DNA from: Peptococcaceae bacterium
GTDB lineage: Bacteria > Bacillota > Peptococcia > Peptococcales > Peptococcaceae
Length of the DNA stretch: 22,781 bases
Assembly: GCA_900756555.1 (NCBI GenBank)
Contig: CAAEKP010000043.1
Span: forward strand, 1 to 22,781
Reading direction: 5' to 3'
The notes under the pieces were generated by a model, which had not been told where the DNA came from, did not search any database, and saw only the letters and a program-made list of their open reading frames with translations. Position numbers and translations under genes: made by a program. Positions within the stretch are counted from its first letter, which is position 1. Every line of letters starts with the position of its first letter. Shown piece by piece: positions 1 through 7,787 of this stretch.

Positions 1-1
1 C

Positions 2-64
2 AGGAGCCATTATGACAGCATGCAGCCGCGAGAAGGCCGCGATTTGAGCTATCTGGAACAGTAG
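2..64 (+). CDS. C-terminal end of an unidentified protein (partial)
   Basis: An open frame runs in from the window edge and ends at TAG 62-64, giving about 20 residues that end in DLSYLEQ. The tail is polar and charged and could be the natural C-terminus of the preceding gene, but too little is present to name a family or to prove that it is coding. No T-rich intrinsic terminator follows closely. Confidence 0.3.
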   Translation, partial: RSHYDSMQPREGRDLSYLEQ

Positions 65-195
65 TACAATGCAATTTCTCACGGATGATTCGTTAAAACA
101 AGTAATACAATCTGTGGTTGTGAGCACAGCAATTTTGCAACCGGCGCCCACAACCTGCCGTTGTGGTGGACCATGTTTCTGAAAGGAACAACTGC

Positions 196-224
196 TTTTC
201 ATCTGAGCACATCCTCGCTATAAT
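196..224 (+). promoter_or_regulatory. Promoter of the phosphodiesterase-like gene
   Basis: A -35 box TTTTCA (196-201) and a perfect -10 box TATAAT (219-224) are separated by 17 bp. Transcription would start near 231, leaving a leader of about 100 nt before the start codon at 332. Confidence 0.6.
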
Positions 225-270
225 AAAACCATAGAAAATTTGATTACCAAGCGCGCTGGCAATCACCATA

Positions 271-314
271 CAAAATATAAAATTTCAAAATATAAAAATT
301 AAATTCAAAATATA
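271..314 (+). repeat. Three direct copies of CAAAATATA in the 5' leader
   Basis: The nonamer CAAAATATA occurs exactly at 271-279, 286-294 and 306-314, within an extremely AT-rich stretch that ends at the ribosome binding site. It may be a binding site for a regulator or an unstructured, translation-enhancing leader. The function is not shown by the sequence. Confidence 0.5.
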
Positions 315-331
315 CCGAGGAGGTTTTTAGA

Positions 332-2362
332 ATGAAACGTGCAATGATGATTGGTTTAGACGGTGCTGACCCAGTCCGTGTAAAAAAACTGATTGCAGAA
401 GGCAGAATGCCTAACATGAAAAAATTACTGGAAAAAGGGATTGCTACAGAAAACCTGGATATGCTGGGCGTACTGCCGGCAGGTACTCCACCAAACTGGA
501 CAACACTGGCAACTGGTAACTATCCAAGAACGCATGGTATCACCTGCTTCCAGAACCATACATTGGGTGAACCACTGAGCATGATTGAAAGCAACTGGGA
601 TGGCAGAAACATTGAAAGTGAATTAGTATGGGAAGCTTTCAACGATGAAAATAAAAAAGCTATCTGCCTGAACTACTGTGAAGCATGGCCAAACCGTGTA
701 GAAGGCAGCAACAACATTATCATTGATGGTACTGGTGTAGTGCCTTTCCTGAGAAGTACCGCCGGCTTCCAGAAGCTGGTTATCATGAAAGACAGCTATC
801 CAGCTACAAAGGAAGTACAGCACAGCATGAATCAGGCTTCCGGCGACTGCGTAGTATTTAAAGAACAGGTAGACAACAACGAAGCAGCCGCTGAGAAAAA
901 AATGAGCCAGGAAGAATTCATGGGCAAAATTTCTGAATCTCACTTCAAAAAAGGCAGTGTTCATCCAGCCGTTGTATTGTACAACTTCAGCGCGGAAGAA
1001 ATGGCAAACTCTGACTCTATCGATAAATTATACACACCATTCAAAGCAGCTGATAAATGGGGCTTTGAAGTACCAGAAAACGCAAAAGAATGTCTGGTAA
1101 CCATGAACAACTCTCTGGTACGTCGTTATCTGTTAGTAACAGCTTCCGATGGCGTTCACTATGACACCTTCACTCTGTATGCAAGCAAAAAAGCGGATAA
1201 ACCATTAGGTCAGTGTACTTTATCCAGCTGGTCTGAACCAATCTATGATACCTTTAACATTGATGATGAACCAGTTAATGTAGCATACTATATGCGTGGT
1301 GTAGACGCAACAGAAGATGGTACTGGCGCTCGTGTATATTTTGGTCATGTAATGGACATTGATGACGATGAATACTACTATCCAAAATCCTTGCACAAAG
1401 AAATGATGGAAAACGTAGGCCCAATGTGCTACTTTGGTTCCTTTGACCGTCGCACAAAAGTAGGCGACGACATTGCTCTGGAATCTTTTGATAAAGTAAA
1501 TGACTGGCACATGGCAGCGGCTCGTTATCTGTTTGAAACAAATCCAGACTGGCAGCTGTTCTACATCCACCTGCACAGCATTGACCTGTGCAACCACTGG
1601 TACATCAACCAGGCTATTCCAGGTGCTCACCCAGACTATGAAAGACTGGCGGACAACATTGATAGAATCTATGAAATTAACGATAAATTCATCGGTATGG
1701 TATTGGATTATGTAGATGATGATACAGCAGCATTTATCACATCTGACCACGCTGCCATTCCACGTTCTGTTGGCTATGAAAACCCTGGTATCGGCGAACT
1801 GTCCGGCATCAATGCGGGCGTAATGAGTGAACTGGGTTACACGGTTCTGATTGATGACCCTCACATTGAAGGCATGAAAAACATTGACTGGACAAAAACA
1901 AGAGCAGTTAACCATCGTACCTCTTACATCTACATCAACCTGAAAGGCCGTGACCCGGAAGGTATCGTAGAACCAGAAGAATATGATGATTTAGTACAGC
2001 AGATTATCAGCGATTTGTATGCTTACCGTGATCCAAAATCCGGCGAACGTGTTGTATCCTTCGCTTGCACCAGAGACGAAATGGAAGCGCTGGGCGTTGG
2101 CGGTAACCACGTTGGTGATATCTTCTTCCAGCTGAGAAAAGACTTTGGTTTTGAACACTTCAATGCGCCAGGTCATGTAAACAACCATGGTTATTCCGCA
2201 GGCTGCCTGTGCATTATGGCTGGCGGCGGTCTGAAAAAAGGCGAAGTACTGAAACGTCCGGTTCGTAACGTAGATGTAGTGCCAACCATCTGCCACTTAG
2301 TAGGCAACAGAATGCCGAAAGACGTTGAAGGCGGCGTAATTTATCAGGCATTAGAAGATTAA
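332..2362 (+). CDS. Alkaline phosphatase superfamily hydrolase (type I phosphodiesterase/nucleotide pyrophosphatase-like)
   Basis: A 676-residue protein that should hydrolyse a phosphate (or sulfate) ester using two bound metal ions. The expected catalytic set of the phosphodiesterase/nucleotide pyrophosphatase branch is complete. The first metal aspartate is in IGLDGAD (D10), the threonine nucleophile is in GTPPNWTTL (T52), and the remaining ligands are D418 and H422 (DLCNH), D472-H473 (SDHAA) and H619 (NNHGY). No signal peptide or membrane segment is seen, so it is probably cytoplasmic. It has its own promoter and a GAGGAGGT ribosome binding site 7 nt before ATG, and a terminator separates it from the transporter gene. 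Codon choice (for example mostly CCA for proline) resembles that of metK rather than of the glc genes, which hints at high expression. The substrate cannot be told from the sequence. The adjacent anion symporter suggests that an imported anionic ester is hydrolysed inside the cell. Confidence 0.8.
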   Translation: MKRAMMIGLDGADPVRVKKLIAEGRMPNMKKLLEKGIATENLDMLGVLPAGTPPNWTTLATGNYPRTHGITCFQNHTLGEPLSMIESNWDGRNIESELVWEAFNDENKKAICLNYCEAWPNRVEGSNNIIIDGTGVVPFLRSTAGFQKLVIMKDSYPATKEVQHSMNQASGDCVVFKEQVDNNEAAAEKKMSQEEFMGKISESHFKKGSVHPAVVLYNFSAEEMANSDSIDKLYTPFKAADKWGFEVPENAKECLVTMNNSLVRRYLLVTASDGVHYDTFTLYASKKADKPLGQCTLSSWSEPIYDTFNIDDEPVNVAYYMRGVDATEDGTGARVYFGHVMDIDDDEYYYPKSLHKEMMENVGPMCYFGSFDRRTKVGDDIALESFDKVNDWHMAAARYLFETNPDWQLFYIHLHSIDLCNHWYINQAIPGAHPDYERLADNIDRIYEINDKFIGMVLDYVDDDTAAFITSDHAAIPRSVGYENPGIGELSGINAGVMSELGYTVLIDDPHIEGMKNIDWTKTRAVNHRTSYIYINLKGRDPEGIVEPEEYDDLVQQIISDLYAYRDPKSGERVVSFACTRDEMEALGVGGNHVGDIFFQLRKDFGFEHFNAPGHVNNHGYSAGCLCIMAGGGLKKGEVLKRPVRNVDVVPTICHLVGNRMPKDVEGGVIYQALED

Positions 2363-2403
2363 TTAAGGCCTAAAGTGCGATAGAATTTTAAGTAATACTT
2401 TTT

Positions 2404-2461
2404 GCAGCATAATATTGAATTGGTGGTAAATTAACTGTTTGATATTATGCTGCATTTTTTT
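2404..2461 (+). terminator. Intrinsic terminator after the phosphodiesterase-like gene
   Basis: A perfect 12-bp inverted repeat, GCAGCATAATAT (2404-2415) with ATATTATGCTGC (2442-2453), is followed by ATTTTTTT. The 26-nt loop is longer than usual, but the T-run position is right for a rho-independent terminator. Confidence 0.75.
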
Positions 2462-2533
2462 GAGGAAAATGAAATAAAAAAATTAAATCAATAACATATA
2501 CATATAAAACGTTAAAGGAGTTGTAGTTACATT

Positions 2534-3982
2534 ATGACAACAAAAAGTAAAAAATTTGATATGTTGTATGTGCATATCGCAGTGATGCTAGTACTGATAA
2601 TTGGTGCACATTTTGTGCCAACAGTTGGTCCAATTACGCCAGTAGGTATGAAAATTTTAGGTGTATTTATTGCAATGCTTTACGGATGGTCTATCTGTGG
2701 TATGGTGTGGCCCAGTATGCTGGGTATGCTTGGCGTAGCCATGAGTGGCGTGGTAACCATGAAAGAGTTTGCCAACATGAGCTTCGGGAATGAAACTATT
2801 GTATATATGATTTTTGTAATGGTGTTCACCGGCGTGATTGATGAGGTTGGTCTGATTAATTATATTGCCAACAAAATGATCAGCTTTAAATTTTTAAATG
2901 GTCGTCCATGGTTGTTCACAGCTTTTTTGTTGATTGGTGCATTTATTTCATCCGCATTTATAAATATGTTTGCTACCATTTTGGTTGTATGGGGTATTAT
3001 TTACATTGTTGCGGAACGGTTTGACTTTAAACCACAGGATCAATGGCCTATGCTGATGATTATGGGTACAATTCTGGCCAGCAGTATCGGTGGCTGTATT
3101 ATGCCGTATAAACCAGTGCCGTTGGTAATTTTGCAAGCCTACAGCACTATTTCCGGCACGTCTATGGACTTCTTTAAATATATTTGCTTCTCTCTGCCGG
3201 TAACTTTTCTGGTAATGGTATTTTATGTGCTGATTTGCCGGTTTGTATTCCGCCCGGACATCAAAGATTTGAAACATATCAGTGTAGACTTTGCGGATAA
3301 AGACGCGTTGATTTTAAACAAAAAACAGAAAGTAGCAGTTGCTTTTTTAGTTGCCTTCATCTTTCTGATGATTGCACCTAGCATTCTGCCAGCAGAATGG
3401 GCACTGACATTAGCAATTAAACAGCTGGGACTTGTAGGTTGTGTGTTACTTTTATTAGTATTGATGTATTGGGTAAAAGTAGATGGTGAAACGCTGTTGG
3501 ATTTCCCTAAAATGACAAAACACATCAGCTGGGAAGTTATCTTAACCTTCGCGTTTATTATTCCATTCGCCGGTATTTTCACGGGGGATGCAACTGGTAT
3601 CAAAGAATGTATTATTATGTTACTGAAACCAGTATTAGTAGGCATGTCTCCAATAGTATTCTTAGCAGTTACTTTGTTGATTGCTACTGTTTTAACAAAC
3701 ATTGCTAATAACATGGTAGTTGGCGCGGTCTTTGCTACTCTGATTTTCACCATTGGCAGTGGTATTATGGGTATGGATGTTACTCCAATGATTGCAGTGC
3801 TGATTGTTTGCTGCAACTTGGCCTTGGCAACTCCAGCCGCCTCTCCAACTGCCGCAATGTGTTTTGCCAACAGTAAATGGTGCAAAACAAGTGACCTGTA
3901 TAAATATGGCTGGCTGACTGTATTGTTAGGTTTTGTGTTTACGGCCATTGTGGGCTTAGCCTGGGCAAGTATTATTTACTAA
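2534..3982 (+). CDS. Anion:sodium symporter, DASS/SLC13 family
   Basis: A 482-residue, very hydrophobic inner-membrane protein with about a dozen predicted transmembrane segments. Two family-type substrate/sodium-binding stretches appear in the two halves, SSAFINMFAT near residue 140 and LTNIANNMVVG near residue 390, with ATPAASPTAA towards the C-terminus. Members import di- and tricarboxylates, sulfate or organosulfonates with sodium; the exact substrate here is unknown. An AAAGGAG box (2514-2520) lies 13 nt before ATG, a rather long gap. The gene follows the phosphodiesterase-like hydrolase after a terminator, so it probably has its own weak promoter in 2462-2513. It converges on a LysR regulator, suggesting one uptake-and-degradation unit. 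The length is normal for the family. Confidence 0.85.
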   Translation: MTTKSKKFDMLYVHIAVMLVLIIGAHFVPTVGPITPVGMKILGVFIAMLYGWSICGMVWPSMLGMLGVAMSGVVTMKEFANMSFGNETIVYMIFVMVFTGVIDEVGLINYIANKMISFKFLNGRPWLFTAFLLIGAFISSAFINMFATILVVWGIIYIVAERFDFKPQDQWPMLMIMGTILASSIGGCIMPYKPVPLVILQAYSTISGTSMDFFKYICFSLPVTFLVMVFYVLICRFVFRPDIKDLKHISVDFADKDALILNKKQKVAVAFLVAFIFLMIAPSILPAEWALTLAIKQLGLVGCVLLLLVLMYWVKVDGETLLDFPKMTKHISWEVILTFAFIIPFAGIFTGDATGIKECIIMLLKPVLVGMSPIVFLAVTLLIATVLTNIANNMVVGAVFATLIFTIGSGIMGMDVTPMIAVLIVCCNLALATPAASPTAAMCFANSKWCKTSDLYKYGWLTVLLGFVFTAIVGLAWASIIY

Positions 3983-4001
3983 AAAGTGAATAGAAATAAA
4001 T

Positions 4002-4048
4002 AAAAAGGTCTATCGTTTTGATAATGAGTCGAAACGATAGACCTTTTT
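4002..4048. terminator. Bidirectional terminator between symporter and LysR genes
   Basis: A 19-bp stem with one G-U pair joins 4002-4020 and 4030-4048 around a 9-nt loop. It begins with five A and ends with five T, so it terminates in both directions. It lies 19 bp after the symporter stop and 26 bp past the LysR stop, serving both convergent genes. Confidence 0.92.
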
Positions 4049-4074
4049 GTGGTATATAGAGGAACTGCTGCATT

Positions 4075-5031
4075 TTAATTTTCAGAATCTGCTGTGGACT
4101 TTGTTTTATTTTTTGCTGTTGTTGCGGCATTAGAACGATTATAAAGTTCTTCAATAAAATAGTTCAGACACGGATTATCAAAATGCTCTTTGTTATAAAG
4201 ATAACCATTATAGCCATGGAGGTTATTGGAGATAGGTCGTGTTGTGACACCATCCAGTTTTTCTAAAAAGAAGTAATTGGGCAAGGTGGGTGTTAACGAT
4301 ACGCCTAAATCACTGGAAATCATCTGTGTAAATATGCCATAACCGTTTACTGCCCGAATGTCAGTGGCGCCAAAAGACTGGAATACTTTAAATAAATTAT
4401 AATCTTCCAAAGTATTAGTAGCAGTCAATAAAACGGGTTGTTTGGCTAGTTGCTGCATGGATAAGGTGTCCAATTTAGCAAGACTGGAATTGCTGCTGAT
4501 AATAGCCTGAAAATAGTGTTTGGAAAAGGGAACAAATTCTAACGGCGCTGTGATTTCATTATGGGGCACATTGTTAATATAGCAGCGACAAAAAATACCC
4601 AGGTCAATTTGCTGCTCCTGTACGGCGGTTACAATTTTTTGCTCGTTCCCACTGGAAATATCCAGACGAATTTTTGGGTATTTTTTATAAAATTTACCGA
4701 TTATTTTAGGCAGAATGTGATCCAGGAAAAAAGGCGTGGTCATAATTTTAATCTGCCCGGTAATTTTTGCAGTGTTCTTCTGTGAAAAATGATCTTCCAT
4801 CTCCTGCAGCTGCTGTAAAATGTGCTCGGCTTTTTGCAGCACGTATTCGCCTTCCTCAGTGAGTTTAACACCTTGATGGACACGAATCAACAGTTGGGTA
4901 TCCAATTCCGCTTCAAACATTTGTATGGCTTTGCTTAAGGCTTGCTGGCTGATAAATAATCGATTGCTGGCAAGGGAGATAGAGTTGGAATCGGCGATGG
5001 CTTTTAAATATTGCAGGTATTCTAAACGCAT
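4075..5031 (-). CDS. LysR-family transcriptional regulator
   Basis: A 318-residue protein with an N-terminal winged helix-turn-helix (about residues 1-60; SLASNRLFISQQALSKAI is the recognition region) and a periplasmic-binding-protein-like effector domain (about 90-295). The C-terminal tail is polar, threonine/lysine/asparagine-rich and probably disordered. LysR regulators bind a small-molecule inducer and usually activate neighbouring genes. Here the nearest candidates are the convergent anion symporter and the hydrolase before it. An AAAGGAG box (5038-5044) lies 6 nt from ATG. The arrangement is tail-to-tail with its presumed targets rather than the more common divergent one, so the regulatory link is an inference. 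Confidence 0.88.
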   Translation of the reverse strand: MRLEYLQYLKAIADSNSISLASNRLFISQQALSKAIQMFEAELDTQLLIRVHQGVKLTEEGEYVLQKAEHILQQLQEMEDHFSQKNTAKITGQIKIMTTPFFLDHILPKIIGKFYKKYPKIRLDISSGNEQKIVTAVQEQQIDLGIFCRCYINNVPHNEITAPLEFVPFSKHYFQAIISSNSSLAKLDTLSMQQLAKQPVLLTATNTLEDYNLFKVFQSFGATDIRAVNGYGIFTQMISSDLGVSLTPTLPNYFFLEKLDGVTTRPISNNLHGYNGYLYNKEHFDNPCLNYFIEELYNRSNAATTAKNKTKSTADSEN

Positions 5032-5215
5032 GAAATGCTCCTTTCGTAAAAAATAACGACATTTTATTACTTAGTATATCACAAGATACAAATTGGCGAC
5101 AGTGGGAAAATGTAAATAGCGGCTATGTGGTTTTATGTAAGGCAAAGTACTGCCGGCAAAATGTTTTACTACAGTTTTCTATTGTAGTCAGGGGCAGAAT
5201 GAATAGAAGAGTTGT

Positions 5216-5245
5216 TTGACCATAAACAATGGTTTTGTCTATAAT
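5216..5245 (+). promoter_or_regulatory. Promoter of the zinc-ribbon/ABC ATPase operon
   Basis: TTGACC (5216-5221) and a perfect TATAAT (5240-5245) are separated by 18 bp, with a predicted start near 5252 and a ribosome binding site at 5273-5280. The 250-bp gap between this operon and the divergent LysR gene shows nothing else that is clear. Confidence 0.7.
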
Positions 5246-5286
5246 AAATAGTAAAAGAACAGAATAACTTAGAGAAGGTGTTTGTG

Positions 5287-5658
5287 ATGAAGAAAAAAAG
5301 AATAGAAAATTTAGAGTATCGTTCTGAGCACTGTGTTTGCAAACAATGTGGCGGGCCGTTGGAAATTCGCATGATTGTGTATAATAAATATGGTGGCTCG
5401 GGTTTGGAACTGTATTGCCCAAAGTGCGGAAAAATTGAATATGGCACAGAACCAGAGGTTTACAAGGCGGCGAAAACATTTGTAGACAGCACAGGATTTA
5501 ACCATTTTGTAGATTTGGAAGAAAGTGAACGCACTTATATGCTGAACATTGCGAAAGTTTGTGAAATTATGAGTTGGGGTGCGAAGTATTGGGGTATCCT
5601 GACAAAAACAGGGTTTAATATTGCGTTGGAGCTTCCTCCTGATGAAGATGAAGAATGA
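5287..5658 (+). CDS. Small zinc-ribbon protein of unknown function
   Basis: A soluble protein of 123 residues. A four-cysteine zinc ribbon is formed by CKQC (C18, C21) and CPKC (C44, C47), with an extra cysteine at C16. The rest is a charged helical region ending in the acidic tail PPDEDEE. The ATG at 5287 was chosen over a GTG at 5278 because AGAAGG (5273-5278) is 8 nt upstream of it, while the GTG overlaps that site. It is co-transcribed with the ABC ATPase, which starts 21 bp downstream. No family is recognised. A metal-stabilised adaptor or nucleic-acid-binding role is possible but not shown. Confidence 0.75.
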   Translation: MKKKRIENLEYRSEHCVCKQCGGPLEIRMIVYNKYGGSGLELYCPKCGKIEYGTEPEVYKAAKTFVDSTGFNHFVDLEESERTYMLNIAKVCEIMSWGAKYWGILTKTGFNIALELPPDEDEE

Positions 5659-5679
5659 TAACAGAAGGGAGCGATACAG

Positions 5680-6492
5680 ATGACCAATATTTTAGAGATG
5701 CAGGAACTTGGATTTAAAGCAGGGAATCGCTATATCTTAAAAGATATCAACTGGCAGGTAAAAAAAGGGGAACACTGGATTGTGTTTGGCATGAACGGCA
5801 GTGGTAAAACAACGCTGCTCAGTATTGCTGCCGGGTTTATGAATGAAACCCACGGCACAATGGAAATTTTGGGTGAACAGTATAATGACGAAAATATTCT
5901 GGATTTGCGTCGCCGCATTGGTTGGGTGAGTGGTTCTTTTTACGACAAGCATTTATCACGGGAAAGTGTGCTGGACATTGTATTGGCAGGAAAATTTGGC
6001 ACACTGGGTTTGGATTATGACATTACCGACCAGGATGTGCGCCGCGCAAAGGGACTGCTGCGTGAATTGCGGCTGGGCAGTAAGATTAACTATCCGTTTG
6101 ATTTTTTATCGAAAGGGGAGCGCCAGAATGTGTTAATTGCCAGAGCCTTGATGACCAATCCTGAGTTATTAATTCTGGACGAGCCCTGTACCGGGCTGGA
6201 TATTTTTTCGCGGGAATATTTATTGAGCACAATTCGAGAATTAGCACAGACTACAGATATTACAATTATTTTTGTGACTCATCATACCGATGAAATTTTA
6301 GATGTATTCCCTAATAGTCTGCTCTTACAAAGCGGGAAAATTTACGCAAATGGTCAGACAAAGGAACTTTTTTCTTCGGAAAGTTTGTCTGCATTTTTGG
6401 ATTACCCGGTCAATGTCTCATGGAAAGAGAATCGCATCAATGTGACGTTGGAGGTCAACTCTAACATGAAACATCTGATGGAAACATTATAA
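5680..6492 (+). CDS. ABC transporter ATP-binding protein, orphan (ModF/YlmA-like)
   Basis: A 270-residue ABC ATPase with Walker A GMNGSGKTT (37-45), a signature written LSKGE (143-147) instead of LSGGQ, Walker B ILDEP with D167 and catalytic E168, and the switch histidine in THH (H201). Only one nucleotide-binding domain is present and no permease or binding protein lies nearby. It must either pair with a permease encoded elsewhere or act as a soluble ABC protein. The overall style recalls the YlmA/ModF group of stand-alone ATPases. AAGGGAG (5665-5671) precedes ATG. It is the last gene of a two-gene operon that ends at the terminator at 6501. Confidence 0.82.
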   Translation: MTNILEMQELGFKAGNRYILKDINWQVKKGEHWIVFGMNGSGKTTLLSIAAGFMNETHGTMEILGEQYNDENILDLRRRIGWVSGSFYDKHLSRESVLDIVLAGKFGTLGLDYDITDQDVRRAKGLLRELRLGSKINYPFDFLSKGERQNVLIARALMTNPELLILDEPCTGLDIFSREYLLSTIRELAQTTDITIIFVTHHTDEILDVFPNSLLLQSGKIYANGQTKELFSSESLSAFLDYPVNVSWKENRINVTLEVNSNMKHLMETL

Positions 6493-6500
6493 AAAGAAAG

Positions 6501-6552
6501 AGTCAACATCGTTTCTGCTTTTATTGAAGCAGTTACGGTGTTGGCTTTTTTT
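6501..6552 (+). terminator. Intrinsic terminator after the ABC ATPase gene
   Basis: An outer 12-bp stem (6501-6512 with 6535-6546, two G-U pairs) encloses an inner CTGCTT/AAGCAG stem and is followed by a T-run to 6552. Confidence 0.82.
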
Positions 6553-6586
6553 ATATCATGGATATTTTTGCGGCGGTCTTTTTTAC

Positions 6587-6607
6587 ACACAGATTCTGTG
6601 TTATAAT
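6587..6607 (+). promoter_or_regulatory. Promoter -10 box with abutting palindromic operator for the glc-type operon
   Basis: A perfect 7-1-7 palindrome, ACACAGA-T-TCTGTGT (6587-6601), directly touches a perfect -10 box TATAAT (6602-6607). The -35 region (T-rich, about 6578-6584) is weak. A palindrome in the -35/-10 spacer is the usual place for a repressor site. The regulator is not in the window. Confidence 0.55.
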
Positions 6608-6659
6608 TATAGGTCATAGAAAAGATTAGTTACAGATTTTAACTACAGGGGGGATTGTA

Positions 6660-7787
6660 ATGACCACCTATAAACCTTATGGGATGACGGAGTTACAAAG
6701 TTTATTACAGCAGGCGGCGGAGCAGAAGCTGCCGGTGCTGACACGGCATCAGCACAGCGCCGGGCTGGGCATAGATTTTCAAAACTGGAACAAAATTCGG
6801 GAGATTGACACGGTGAACCTGACGGTAACAGCGGAGCGGGCTGTCACGTTTGGTGAGCTGGAGGAGGCAGTCAATGAAAAAGGACTGCATGTGGCCATGA
6901 TGACGGAGGATTTGCGGGCAGTGAATCTTGGTGATTTTTTTGCGGAGCAGATGTACTGCCTGACCAGCCTGCATTACAATCAGCCGCGGCTGCAAATTTT
7001 AGGGCTGGAAGTATTATTGGCGGACGGCACCGTGCTGCAGGTGGCGGGCAAAACAGTAAAAAATGTAACGGGTTATGATATGTGCCGCTTTTACATCAGC
7101 AATCGGGAGCAGCTGGCAATTCCACTGGCATTCACCATCAAGCTGGTATCGCTGGAAGCGGTTCAGACAATGTTAGAGGCTTATATTGCGGATGAAGCAG
7201 TATTGGTAAAGCTGGCGGCGCGGTTACGGCAGCAGAATATCACACCACAGGTGTGTCTGTACTGGAATAAGGCGGCTGCGGAGTTATTGCAGCAGGCGGA
7301 ACCTGCTGGTCGTTTGATTATGGTGTGCAATGGCAGCAAGCAGCGGCTGGAAAAAGATTTGCAGGCTATCAGCGCTATCGCTGATGAGTTGCAGATTGGC
7401 TTGCAGCTTTGTGAGCAGCCGGAGCAGGTGTGGTATGAGATTAAAATGCTGCGCACACACACCGTGTGGGGCGATGGTGTAAAAGTGCCGTCGCTGCGCT
7501 GCGATGGGATGCTGCGTTTGCTGGCAAAGCAGCAGATTGCCTGCTGGTACAATCCGTTGCAGGGAAGCTTGCAGCTGATTCCGGCACAGGCGGATGGTGT
7601 ACTGTACCGGCAGCTTTGCAGTGAGGCTGAGGCTTTGGGCGGCGTTGGCAACTGGTACTATATGTATCAGTACGGATTTGCAGCGGCTGGCGAAACAAAA
7701 ATCTGGCAGCGGCTGAAACAGAAATTTGATGCCGGACAGCGGCTTAATCCGCTGACGGAAGGAGGTGCGGAACATGGCGCAGAGTAA
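6660..7787 (+). CDS. glcE: FAD-binding subunit of glycolate/D-lactate oxidase type (GlcE-like)
   Basis: A 375-residue FAD-binding (PCMH-type) protein. The best marker is GKTVKNVTGYDM (about 130-141), the conserved GlcE stretch. The N-terminal flavin-binding part is present, but its glycine-rich loop is degenerate, as is normal for E subunits compared with D subunits. In the family, GlcE works with GlcD (flavin) and GlcF (iron-sulfur) to oxidise glycolate or D-lactate and pass electrons to a membrane carrier. AGGGGGGA (6647-6654) precedes ATG, and the gene is first in its operon. Its end overlaps the next gene by 14 bp. The substrate (glycolate, lactate or another 2-hydroxy acid) is not decided by the sequence. 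Confidence 0.82.
   Translation: MTTYKPYGMTELQSLLQQAAEQKLPVLTRHQHSAGLGIDFQNWNKIREIDTVNLTVTAERAVTFGELEEAVNEKGLHVAMMTEDLRAVNLGDFFAEQMYCLTSLHYNQPRLQILGLEVLLADGTVLQVAGKTVKNVTGYDMCRFYISNREQLAIPLAFTIKLVSLEAVQTMLEAYIADEAVLVKLAARLRQQNITPQVCLYWNKAAAELLQQAEPAGRLIMVCNGSKQRLEKDLQAISAIADELQIGLQLCEQPEQVWYEIKMLRTHTVWGDGVKVPSLRCDGMLRLLAKQQIACWYNPLQGSLQLIPAQADGVLYRQLCSEAEALGGVGNWYYMYQYGFAAAGETKIWQRLKQKFDAGQRLNPLTEGGAEHGAE

Larger units (their letters stand above)
65..331. other. Intergenic leader region upstream of the phosphodiesterase-like gene
   Basis: There is no gene here. It holds a perfect 7-bp inverted repeat (CCACAAC 148-154, GTTGTGG 160-166, loop CTGCC) without a T-run. A GGTTG/CAACC pair (116-120/138-142) lies just upstream. 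A promoter follows at 196-224, then an AT-rich leader with three copies of CAAAATATA, and a strong ribosome binding site at 317-324. The inverted repeat lies upstream of the promoter, so it is either an operator or the end of the previous transcript. Confidence 0.5.

Noticed and set aside
148..166. Perfect inverted repeat as terminator of the upstream gene
   Set aside because: It is not followed by a T-run. It is kept only as an unexplained inverted repeat in the intergenic region.
1220..1915. 231-codon minus-strand frame opposite the hydrolase gene
   Set aside because: It is antisense to the catalytic core of a complete alkaline-phosphatase-type enzyme and has no ribosome binding site or domain.
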